Shown here: one piece after another, positions 1 to 6,400 of the stretch
Layout: the number at the start of each line of letters is the position of its first letter
Position numbering within the stretch: position 1 is the stretch's first letter
From: Planctomycetaceae bacterium
GTDB lineage: Bacteria > Planctomycetota > Planctomycetia > Pirellulales > Thermoguttaceae
NCBI GenBank assembly: GCA_009776995.1
Contig: WRMR01000207.1
Span: forward strand, 1-8,337
Reading direction: 5' to 3'
DNA length: 8,337 nucleotides
The notes under the pieces: generated by a model
Told to the model about the DNA's origin: nothing
Database searches by the model: none
What the model saw: the letters and a program-made list of their open reading frames with translations, nothing else
Program-made: the position numbers and the translations under genes

Positions 1-366
1 CATCCCGATAATGACATTCCGCCGGACATTGCCGCCAGGTTCGGCAACCGCCTGTTCGGTTGCGACGCCTGTCAAAGCGTTTGTCCGTTCAACTGGCCGA
101 AAACCACATGTTTGCCAAATGGTCTCACATCGCGCAGTTTGCGGGAACAGATCGAAACGGGTATGATGTCACTTGCAGAAATCGAACGCCTTGACGAAAG
201 CGAGTTTCAACGCCAGTTCGCCGGAACACCGCTCGCGCGACTCGGCCTGGCACGACTGAAACGCAACGCGTCCATCGTGCGTGAGAATGCAAAGGACTCA
301 CACAAAAATATGCGGTTCGATCCATCAGAGCCGCAACGGTACCGGAACGGTCATTCCGCTCAATGA
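1..366 (+). CDS. queG: Epoxyqueuosine reductase QueG, C-terminal fragment (5' end outside window)
   Basis: The frame is open from base 1 to a TGA at 364-366, giving the last 121 residues of a longer protein. Residues 18-31 read RLFGCDACQSVCPF and then N: the C-x2-C-x3-CP cluster motif (C21, C24, C28) with the preceding R-x-x-G-C-D is the second [4Fe-4S] signature of QueG. The tail FAGTPLARLGLARLKRNA is the usual QueG C-terminal helical region. QueG is a cytoplasmic, cobalamin-dependent iron-sulfur enzyme that reduces epoxyqueuosine to queuosine at the wobble base of certain tRNAs. The catalytic and cobalamin-binding parts and the first cluster motif lie upstream of the window. The last 20 or so residues (after ENAKDSHKN) are polar and probably not conserved. 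An internal TTG at 112 could be mistaken for a start, but the family motif lies upstream of it in the same frame. The gene converges on the small minus-strand gene that ends at 507. Confidence 0.9.
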   Translation, partial: HPDNDIPPDIAARFGNRLFGCDACQSVCPFNWPKTTCLPNGLTSRSLREQIETGMMSLAEIERLDESEFQRQFAGTPLARLGLARLKRNASIVRENAKDSHKNMRFDPSEPQRYRNGHSAQ

Positions 367-506
367 CTTTCGCGGCTTTGAGTGAAATGTTCACGTGATT
401 TTTACGCGACTCCAAAGCAACAACAGTCGGAATGACGGGACTCAATGTGAAGAGAGTCGGACAATTCAATTTGCTTCCGGCTTTCAGTGATTCTCCACTC
501 TGACTT
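367..506. other. Intergenic gap between convergent queG and the small Cys-rich gene
   Basis: This gap of 140 bp holds no convincing gene. A short hairpin (GTGAA at 382-386, loop ATG, TTCAC at 390-394) is followed by GTGATTTTT and could be a weak terminator for queG. The heptamer AGTCGGA occurs twice, 30 bp apart (425-431 and 455-461), with no clear meaning. Confidence 0.35.
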
Positions 507-713
507 TCATTGTCGAAAGAGTGCGATTTTCTTTGTGTCCTGCACGGAAAACTTGCCTTCGTCCATGTCATAAAACACATTGAAACACTTGCAACAGAGA
601 TTTTCCGACGGGTTGGAAGGGAGTTCAACGTGACAGGACAGGCATTCGTAAAAAAGATCATCCCCCTGGGGATACTCCTTGGCCGGGTCAAAATCAATAT
701 ATTCCTTACCCAT
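507..713 (-). CDS. Small cysteine-rich protein, probable zinc ribbon, 68 aa
   Basis: The protein begins at ATG 713-711 and ends at TGA 509-507. It has C24-x2-C27, then C40, C41 and C44, so two CxxC knuckles (YECLSC and CCKC) about 14 residues apart, the spacing of a small zinc-ribbon fold. The N-terminal segment (residues 1-20) is acidic and aromatic. The C-terminal part (FSVQDTKKIALFRQ) would form the last beta strands. A GGAG element lies 10 nt before the ATG. A sigma70-like promoter is visible at 801-829. The layout YECLSC...PS...CKC...D.D.G...V.D resembles small uncharacterised zinc-ribbon proteins I associate with many bacterial phyla, some of them near toxin-immunity loci, but that is recollection, not evidence. 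Function is unknown. It lies downstream of the FHA gene on the same strand with a gap of 134 bp, so it is probably transcribed on its own. Confidence 0.7.
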   Translation of the reverse strand: MGKEYIDFDPAKEYPQGDDLFYECLSCHVELPSNPSENLCCKCFNVFYDMDEGKFSVQDTKKIALFRQ

Positions 714-800
714 TTCAAGTTGACTCCAATTTTCATGAAAAAGCGCGAATCACGCCGACAAGGTCAAAGGCAACGGCACGATATTTTGACAGTGGCTACA

Positions 801-829
801 ATTTTACCGGAGATTGTACGAAAAATCAA
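801..829 (-). promoter_or_regulatory. Candidate sigma70-type promoter for the small Cys-rich gene
   Basis: On the minus strand a -35 element TTGATT (829-824) and a -10 element TAAAAT (806-801) are separated by exactly 17 bp. The -10 lies about 88 nt before the ATG at 713. This is a match to the consensus only; no start site is known. Confidence 0.4.
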
Positions 830-847
830 TCCTCTGCAAACCCCCTG

Positions 848-1498
848 TTATCGCCCTCCTTTGAAGAAATTTTTCAGCAGATTGGCGGCTGCGTCACGGC
901 TGTCAGCGTTATTCGACGCGGAAGCCGGTTTTGCCGCAGGGGTCTCCTGTTGCGGTTCCACCGATTCCGGCTCAGTGGCATTGCTGTAAAGTTCTTTCAA
1001 ATCATCCGTCACACTGTTCAACTCGACCGTCGCGGTTTCCATCACCTCATCATCATCGCCCATGAGCCAGTCGGTCACGTCATCGCCGCCTCCCGCTTTG
1101 ACTTCCTGCGCTGCGACTGCGGGTTGCAACGCAACTTCAACGGTGCGAACGACCGCTTCCTTCACCGACTCCACCTTCGGTTTTTTCTCGCCCTGAACGG
1201 AAACCGAAATTTGAAAGTGAAATTCCAACGGACCGACCACGATTTTGTCGCCGGTTTTCACCTCTTTTTCACCGAAAACGCGCTCGCCGTTAATATAAAC
1301 ACCGTTTTTGCTCTGCATGTCCCGCACGGCGACATAACCGCCTTCTTCGGAAATAATGGCACAGTGATAACGGCTGATTAACTCGCTTTTCGGCTTCAGG
1401 TGACAATCTTCCGCACGACCGATAAAAAATTTCGGCACATTGATCGAGATGGCCTGACCGGCACGCGACCCGCTTGATACGACAAGTTTCACATCCAT
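848..1498 (-). CDS. FHA-domain protein with long acidic/low-complexity tail, 216 aa
   Basis: Residues 3-97 form a forkhead-associated domain, a phosphothreonine-peptide binding module. The conserved positions are present in order: G27-R28 (IGRAEDC), S42 and H45 (SRYHC), and N65-G66 (KNGVYING), so binding should be intact. The following 100 residues are low in complexity and rich in Val, Glu, Ala and Asp, with an acidic stretch WLMGDDDE (residues 144-151). The chain ends in a short basic amphipathic segment (DAAANLLKNFFKGGR, 202-216), which could be a docking helix. No membrane segment is seen, so it is probably a cytoplasmic adaptor for a Ser/Thr kinase pathway; no kinase lies in the window. 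I chose ATG 1498 over an in-frame TTG at 1510, because the domain begins directly after the ATG (MDVKLVV). The ribosome-binding site is weak (GGGG 8-11 nt upstream). A promoter is proposed at 1592-1620. Confidence 0.9.
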   Translation of the reverse strand: MDVKLVVSSGSRAGQAISINVPKFFIGRAEDCHLKPKSELISRYHCAIISEEGGYVAVRDMQSKNGVYINGERVFGEKEVKTGDKIVVGPLEFHFQISVSVQGEKKPKVESVKEAVVRTVEVALQPAVAAQEVKAGGGDDVTDWLMGDDDEVMETATVELNSVTDDLKELYSNATEPESVEPQQETPAAKPASASNNADSRDAAANLLKNFFKGGR

Positions 1499-1591
1499 TT
1501 TTGGCCCCAATGTCTCTGATGATGAGTTGTGTAACAGATTTTGCCCTCGGTTTCAGGAAACCAAATTTGACTTATTTTGTGTATTACGATA

Positions 1592-1620
1592 ATTCTACCA
1601 AACCCGAAATACTGTTTCAA
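1592..1620 (-). promoter_or_regulatory. Candidate sigma70-type promoter for the FHA gene
   Basis: On the minus strand TTGAAA (1620-1615) and TAGAAT (1597-1592) are separated by exactly 17 bp; both hexamers match five of six consensus positions. The leader to the ATG at 1498 would be about 85-90 nt. Confidence 0.45.
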
Positions 1621-1777
1621 TACACCGGTCAAAAATCGTTTGCCCCGGATTCCAATTTTTATCTGCAAACTCTCCTGTTTGGTCAACATTTCCTGAATGC
1701 TAATGTCATTGTAACAAAAATTTATCCATATTACCAGAGAAAAACAGCACAAAACACCTATTGTTACAAAGGAATGC

Positions 1778-1800
1778 CAAAACCACGCATTGATTATGCG
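1778..1800 (-). terminator. Weak hairpin downstream of the nif3-like gene
   Basis: Read on the minus strand, CGCAT (1800-1796), loop of five bases, ATGCG (1790-1786), then TGGTTTTGG. The stem is only 5 bp and the T tract is four bases, so this is a weak intrinsic-terminator candidate located 22 bp after the nif3 stop codon. Confidence 0.25.
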
Positions 1801-1821
1801 GGCAATTTTCTTTCGTACTTG

Positions 1822-2703
1822 TTATTGTGAATTTTCCACTGCGACATAAAAATGCTGGGGATTGCTTTCACGACGGCTTGGCCAAACGGTTGGCGGTTCA
1901 TCGAGATCGCGGAAACGGTCCGCAATAACATCGGCCATTTGTTCGACGGCAAAGCGTTCCGACGCGTAATGTCCCGGCAAAATCAGGGCGATGCGATTTG
2001 CCGACGCTTCAAGATATTGGTGAAATTTCGCTTCGCCGACAAGAAAAACGTCCGCTTTTCGTGCGATGGCCTGTTCGAGAAATTCGCCCGCTGCGCCGCA
2101 GCCGATGGCGACACGTTGCACAGGCCTGTCCGGGTCACCGACGTAGGGCAAAACCTTCAACCGGAACAATTGTGCCGTTTTTTCGACCAGTTCGCGGAGT
2201 GACACAGGTTGCGGCAACATTCCGACTCGGCCTGTTCCCTGCGGTGGAGTCACAAGGGACGAGGGAGTGGCAAGATTGCCCGAAGCATCCGGTGGGCCGT
2301 GGTCGGCAATGGGCTGCGGATAAAGCGTCGCAATATCAATCAACCCAAGCATTTCAGCGATTTGCTGGTTGATGCCCGTCGCGGCGGAATCGAAAGCGGT
2401 ATGTGCACTGTACACAGCCACACCGGCACGAATCAGTTGCCAGAGCATCCGGCCGCCTGTCGTCTCCGTTGTGATTTGCCGCACCGCCTGAAACGGGAAC
2501 GGGTGGTGCGTGACGATCAGATCAACCTGCTGTTCGACGGCCTCACGGCAACTTTCCGGCGTCACGGTCAGGCAGGTCATGATCCGCCGGACCGGCATTG
2601 CGCAATCGCCGACCAGCAAGCCGACGTTATCCCAGCTTTCCGCCAGCGAAAGCGGATATCGGGTTTCCAAAAAACGAACGACGGTTTCAAGTCCTAATGC
2701 CAT
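1822..2703 (-). CDS. Nif3-like dinuclear metal-centre protein (YbgI/Nif3 family), 293 aa
   Basis: All family landmarks are visible: the N-terminal AESWDNVGLLVG (residues 21-32), the HH pair in THHPFPF (H66, H67), AHTAFDSA (H101, D105) and the C-terminal GHYASE (H245, E249). H66, H67, D105, H245 and E249 correspond to the metal ligands of E. coli YbgI. Family members form toroidal hexamers with two metal ions per subunit. The biochemical role is disputed; GTP cyclohydrolase I type 2 is a common but weak database label. At 293 aa the protein is longer than YbgI (about 247) but shorter than the roughly 370-aa form with a large central insert. The extra length is a Pro/Gly/Thr-rich linker near residues 126-147 and a tail of about 25 residues. 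I chose ATG 2703 because the domain begins at once. A TTG at 2742 is in frame but lies in the proposed -35 element. No Shine-Dalgarno sequence precedes the ATG. The gene is divergent from blaI. Confidence 0.92.
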   Translation of the reverse strand: MALGLETVVRFLETRYPLSLAESWDNVGLLVGDCAMPVRRIMTCLTVTPESCREAVEQQVDLIVTHHPFPFQAVRQITTETTGGRMLWQLIRAGVAVYSAHTAFDSAATGINQQIAEMLGLIDIATLYPQPIADHGPPDASGNLATPSSLVTPPQGTGRVGMLPQPVSLRELVEKTAQLFRLKVLPYVGDPDRPVQRVAIGCGAAGEFLEQAIARKADVFLVGEAKFHQYLEASANRIALILPGHYASERFAVEQMADVIADRFRDLDEPPTVWPSRRESNPQHFYVAVENSQ

Positions 2704-2713
2704 AACAAAGCAA

Positions 2714-2742
2714 ATTATCGCACATGTTTGGTAAAAGTGCAA
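2714..2742 (-). promoter_or_regulatory. Candidate extended -10 promoter giving a near-leaderless nif3-like mRNA
   Basis: On the minus strand GATAAT (2719-2714) is preceded by TGC, an extended -10 form, with a weak TTGCAC (2742-2737) 17 bp upstream. Only 10 nt separate the -10 from the ATG at 2703, so transcription would begin about 3 nt before the start codon. This fits the lack of a ribosome-binding site. Confidence 0.35.
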
Positions 2743-2769
2743 ATCGTCAGGAAATTTTTCTCAAACAGA

Positions 2770-2838
2770 GACACGGAGGTAAGGACAACCACGCCAGGAT
2801 CACCACGGATTCTTTCCTGTGTCTTTGTACCGCCGTGT
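2770..2838. repeat. Imperfect inverted repeat in the nif3/blaI divergent gap
   Basis: ACACGGAGGTA (2771-2781) is complementary to TACCGCCGTGT (2828-2838) at 10 of 11 positions. The pairing can continue inward with AGGACA (2782-2787) against TGTCTT (2820-2825), at 5 of 6 positions, with a 2-nt bulge. About 30 bp lie between the arms, containing CCACG twice. It sits away from both genes' core promoters and looks like an interspersed palindromic element rather than an operator, but copies elsewhere cannot be seen from this window. Confidence 0.45.
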
Positions 2839-2869
2839 AAAAACTTTGGAAAAGCTCACATTTTCCCTC

Positions 2870-2898
2870 TTGACACTGATGTTTTATTTTGATAAATT
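2870..2898 (+). promoter_or_regulatory. Candidate promoter of the blaI-blaR1 unit
   Basis: A consensus -35 TTGACA (2870-2875) is followed, after 17 bp, by TAAATT (2893-2898), which matches the -10 consensus at four of six positions. The start site would be near 2905, giving a leader of about 45 nt to the ATG at 2950. The -10 hexamer and start site overlap the direct repeat at 2896-2922, an arrangement expected for autorepression. Confidence 0.5.
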
Positions 2899-2922
2899 TA
2901 TTATAGTAGATTTATGATAGTA
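2896..2922 (+). promoter_or_regulatory. Tandem 13-bp direct repeat at the blaI start site, candidate BlaI operator
   Basis: ATTTATTATAGTA (2896-2908) and ATTTATGATAGTA (2910-2922) differ at one base and are separated by a single G, so the repeat period is 14 bp. Each copy ends in TAGTA, similar to the GTA-containing half-sites of known BlaI/MecI operators. Those operators are inverted dyads, whereas these copies are in the same orientation. A short outer dyad also exists (TATTA 2899-2903, TAATA 2921-2925). That BlaI binds here is inferred from position. Confidence 0.4.
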
Positions 2923-2949
2923 ATATTTTCATCAGGAAGGAGGTTTGCC

Positions 2950-3339
2950 ATGAAAACGCCACATATCGGTCGGGTGCAAATGAGAATTCTGCAATGTCTC
3001 TGGTCACGGGGGCGGGCTAACGCACGGGAAATCACCGAGGCACTCTCAGCCGACGAGCCGATCGCGCACAGCACGGTGCAAACGCTGTTGCGGCAGCTTG
3101 AGGAAAAAAACGTCATCACGCACGACGCCGAAGACCGGACGTTCGTGTTTTACCCGCTTGTCCGGGAACACGATTACAAAAAAGGGGCAACGCAGGAACT
3201 GATCGGCCGCTTTTTCGATGGTTCGCCGTCGGAACTCTTCGCGTTCCTGCTCGAAAACGAAACGGTCGATTCGGAAGAATTGGCCAAAATCAGTGCAAAG
3301 ATCAAATCGCAAAGTACACAACGCAAAGCTAAAAGTTAA
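2950..3339 (+). CDS. blaI: BlaI/MecI-family transcriptional repressor, 129 aa
   Basis: This is a winged-helix repressor of the penicillinase-repressor family. Residues 1-72 form the DNA-binding domain: VQMRILQCLWSRG (9-21) is the first helix pair, STVQTLLRQLEEKNVI (41-56) holds the recognition helix, and DRTFVFYPLV (62-71) is the wing. Residues 73-110 give the dimerising helices, with the typical RFFDGSPSELFAFLLE segment. The start is set by AAGGAGG (2937-2943), 6 nt before ATG 2950; an earlier in-frame ATG at 2914 has no such site and lies in the candidate operator. In the staphylococcal protein cleavage occurs between Asn101 and Phe102. My alignment puts F99-L100 there, so the N-F pair is missing. 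Residues 116-129 are encoded entirely by a heptamer DNA repeat, which appears to have supplied the C-terminus. It is followed after 77 nt by the M56 peptidase gene, its expected partner. Confidence 0.93.
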   Translation: MKTPHIGRVQMRILQCLWSRGRANAREITEALSADEPIAHSTVQTLLRQLEEKNVITHDAEDRTFVFYPLVREHDYKKGATQELIGRFFDGSPSELFAFLLENETVDSEELAKISAKIKSQSTQRKAKS

Positions 3340-3399
3340 AAGTTCAAAGTTCAAATCGCAAAAAAAAACTTTGCACTTTGCGTTTTGAACTTTGCGCTG
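3295..3399. repeat. Heptamer-register repeat that reverses strand, spanning the blaI end and the blaI-blaR1 gap
   Basis: From 3295 to 3399 the sequence falls into fifteen consecutive 7-bp units. The left units are plus-oriented variants of NCAAAGT: for example GCAAAGT (3309-3315), TAAAAGT twice (3330-3343) and TCAAAGT (3344-3350); TCAAATC occurs at 3302-3308 and 3351-3357. After an A tract (3360-3368) the register continues with reverse-complement units such as TGCACTT (3372-3378) and TGAACTT (3386-3392). Some units are degenerate (ACACAAC at 3316-3322). The first six and a half units lie inside blaI, the rest in the gap. Short heptameric repeats of this sort are known as STRR sequences in filamentous cyanobacteria; whether this is the same class is not shown. 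Confidence 0.7.
3346..3393 (+). promoter_or_regulatory. 17-bp inverted repeat (mRNA hairpin) between blaI and blaR1
   Basis: AAAGTTCAAATCGCAAA (3346-3362) and TTTGCGTTTTGAACTTT (3377-3393) pair at 16 of 17 positions around a 14-nt loop. In the transcript this would form a hairpin that ends 10 nt before the blaR1 Shine-Dalgarno AGGAG (3404-3408). There is no T tract after it, so it is not a standard terminator. It could slow or protect the RNA between the genes, or tune translation of blaR1. Confidence 0.45.
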
Positions 3400-3416
3400 A
3401 AAAAGGAGATTGATCC

Positions 3417-6400
3417 ATGTCGATGACAATTCTATTGACCGTGTTTGCATTCCTCATCCAATCGACGCTGCTGTTGATGATGGGGTTTTTGACCGGCGTT
3501 ACGTTGGGACGCAACCGTGTCCTGCTGCGCCAAATCGTGTATCGCATGACACTCGTTGCGGTGCCGGTGTTGCCGGTGATTTCGCTGCTGTTCCTGTCAC
3601 TCGGTGCGCCGGGGTTTGCCGTCTGTCTGCCCGACTCGTTTCAAACGACGCGCATCGCAGTGCCTGTTGAACCGGCAGTCGTGGCTGGCGATGAGAATGC
3701 CTGTCCCTTGCCACACACCACTCACACCCAAGTGCCGAGCATCATCAACGATTCCGAGTTACCGGGAGACCGGCAACCCGCCTTCGACCAACTCCAATCG
3801 CAGGCATCAATCGTTCCCACCACAACCCCCGATCCGGAAACCCCACAATCATTATCCGTTGCCAGCCGCCCGTCAGCGGCCACGGCTGTTCGGGTTTTTC
3901 TCGCAATTTGGGGACTCGGCGTCTTGCTCTTTGCGGCACGTTGGATTCGTTCGCAACATCGGGCCGCCACGATGCTCCGCACGGCTGTGACGGTCGAACC
4001 GGCATTGATGTTGCGGCTGGCAACCTGTGCCGAACGTCTCGGCGTCAAACAACCGGTGCGGCTGTTGCAAAGCCCGTTTCTTTCCAGTCCGTGTCTTCTG
4101 GGTATTCGCAGGCCAACCGTGTTGCTACCCGACGCCTTGCCGCACTCGGATCGTGAACTCGACGCGATTCTCGTGCATGAGCTGGCCCACCTGCTTCGCA
4201 ACGACATTGCGTGGCTTTTGCTCGCGCGCATCGTGACGGCATTGGCATTCTTTCAGCCGCTCCTCTGGGTGATCAAGCGGAAAATACACCAAACATCGGA
4301 GGAAATCTGCGACGACGAGGTGCTGCGTTTCGGCATCGACTCGAACGCTTACGCCGGGCAATTGCTCGACGTGGCTGCGAAGTACCTGCCCGGCGAAACG
4401 TTGCCCGACTGTGTGCTGACGATGGCCTCGCGGAAAAGCCGCCTGCGATTGCGCGTCGAGCGTATTCTCGACTCCAGCCGCATGATTTCCGCCGCCGTGA
4501 GCCGCAAATCGCTACTTTTTGTCGCCGCCATGATCCTTTTGCTCACGCTTATCACCGGCAGTTTTTCGATTGAAGCGTCGCGTGGCAAAAGTGACTTGCG
4601 TGATCCCAATCCCACGCTTGCAACACTTGGGACACAAGACGTTGTGGAATCTCCCAAAAACCGAATGGTTCTTCGCCGCATCCCTTATTTGTCGGACATC
4701 CCTTTCATTGGCGTGATGTTTCAGTATCAGTATGAACCCCCGGCACAGCCTCAACAGCCGCCAACATCAATCACTTGCCGGGTTCTTGACTCTGAGGGCA
4801 ATCCGATCAGCGGTGCGAAAGTCATTGTACGATTGTTGCGGGAAGACTCGACGCGGGAATTGAAAGAAAAGCCTGTTGCGAAATACCGTTTGAGAAGCAA
4901 TTCCCAAGGTGAATATCGTTTTGCCGTCACGAGCGAGCAAGCCGCCGACCCGGAATTGAGGATTCATATCGCGGCGGCGCACCCGGATTACATCAGTTGC
5001 GGGTTCATTTTTGAGAAATACCAAAATTTCATCGAGCTGTATCAACTGTCGGACAACGAACTGCGCACGTCGATCACGCTTGACCCGTCGGCCAAAGTCA
5101 CCGGAAAGGTTCTCAAACCGGACGGGAAGCCCGCCGCGTCCGTACTGGTTTACGCGTCGTCAGGAGACATCAATTCCGTCCAGACCAGCACGCGAACCGA
5201 TGCTGAAGGGAATTTTACCATCGGCACCCAACTCGCAAAATACGAGAAGGAATACTACAAAGACCGCCTTGTCCATGTTTTGCCGAAAGATTATGCCCCG
5301 CTTGCGTTCGTGTTGAATGATGAGGATGCTGATCTTGGCACCGTGCAACTGCAAGAGGGCATCGTGCTGAAAGGACAGGCGGTCGATTGTAACGGGAACC
5401 CGGTGCCGAACGTGTGGCTGTCGCTAATGCTCAATGATTCGCCCGGCGTTCGGCGGCACGGGCATGACGCCTCATGCCGCGCAGCGGTGACGGACGCTGA
5501 CGGATATTTTCAATTCCGGCCTGTCATGCCGGGCGATTATCATATCGAAACCGGCCTGTTGATGGAATACGACCGCGACGATTGGGTGCTTGCCCCTGAA
5601 TCGGCGTATGTCAACCTGGCGGATGCGGATTTTTGGACAGGAAAACCATTGCCACGAAAAGAACTCCCGTCAAAAAACGAAGCGATCCCATTCCCAAGAA
5701 AGATGGTTACAATTACCAACAAGCCCGTTCAGGAGGTCGAATACCGCGCCCTGGAAACGGTTGATTGCACGATTCAGGTGACCAACGATTTCGTGAAAAC
5801 GCATTCTGCCAAGTTCGGTTTACGTGGTCAGCTTGCCGGTCAGCATTGGTCAACCGATCATCTCCCCGCCGGAAACGAAAGCGTGGTGAAGGTGCCTGTC
5901 GGACTGAAAGACGCTTACCTGACACTTTGGGACATGGACGGCAATCATTATTATCCGTTGAGATTCCGCATGTCGGAAACGGAACCGTGGACGAACAACT
6001 GGTACGCAACCATCGGCGACATGGAACGCGGTGCGAATCTTACCGTGGAAGTGCAACCCTGTGAACCGGGGGTGCTGAAAATTGCCTGTCTGGAACCGGA
6101 CGGCAACCCGCTTCCCCAAAACGGCCTTGATGTCAGGTACAAGAACGTCGCGTTTGAAGACCCAAAGATCATCACGATCAACGGCGACACGGTGATGACG
6201 GGCATTGAGCGGCATTCACCAAGTGTCGAATTTGCCGTACTGGATGGCCGGCAGATGATGTGGCGTTATCATCCCGTGCTGGCGGACGAGGAATTTGTCC
6301 TTTCCGCCTCCGGTTTTGACGATCAGGGACGCTACGAGCCGGTCGAACAAACGCTGTCACTCCGCCCCGGCGAACTCCGTGAAATGAAAGTGACGCTCAA

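Larger units (their letters stand above)
1499..1821. other. AT-rich intergenic region between nif3-like and FHA genes
   Basis: These 323 bp are visibly more AT-rich than their flanks and hold no supported gene. The overlapping open frames on both strands (118 and 87 codons at most) have no family resemblance. It holds the candidate FHA promoter (1592-1620) and a short hairpin just downstream of the nif3 stop (1786-1800). The rest shows nothing I can name. Confidence 0.5.

Noticed and set aside
112..366. TTG at 112 as the start of an 84-aa gene
   Set aside because: The same frame is open to base 1 and carries the QueG iron-sulfur motif upstream, so the TTG is an internal leucine codon.
125..736. 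Minus-strand open frame of 203 codons over the queG end and the small Cys-rich gene
   Set aside because: It is antisense to queG and in another frame across the Cys-rich gene; its translation shows no family motif, while both overlapped frames do.
1499..1510. TTG start adding four residues to the FHA protein
   Set aside because: The ATG at 1498 directly precedes the FHA domain and no ribosome-binding site favours the TTG.
1474..1830. Plus-strand open frame of 118 codons in the FHA/nif3 gap
   Set aside because: It begins inside the FHA gene, has no ribosome-binding site and a composition like random AT-rich DNA.
2209..2697. Plus-strand open frame of 162 codons antisense to the nif3-like gene
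   Set aside because: It is a shadow of a gene with all Nif3 family motifs; its translation is Arg- and His-rich without recognisable domains.
1822..2703. Glu in place of Asp in the LVGEAKFH segment of the Nif3-like protein as a broken active site
   Set aside because: As I recall, E. coli YbgI also has a TGE sequence here, so this is normal variation in the family.
2704..2742. TTG start adding 13 residues to the Nif3-like protein
   Set aside because: The extra residues are not part of the family, and the TTG falls within the proposed -35 element.
2899..2925. TATTA/TAATA outer dyad as the BlaI operator
   Set aside because: The arms are only 5 bp in AT-rich DNA; the 13-bp direct repeat is a much stronger signal.
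3295..3399. CRISPR array at the heptamer repeat
   Set aside because: Units are 7 bp and contiguous, with no unique spacers and no cas genes nearby.
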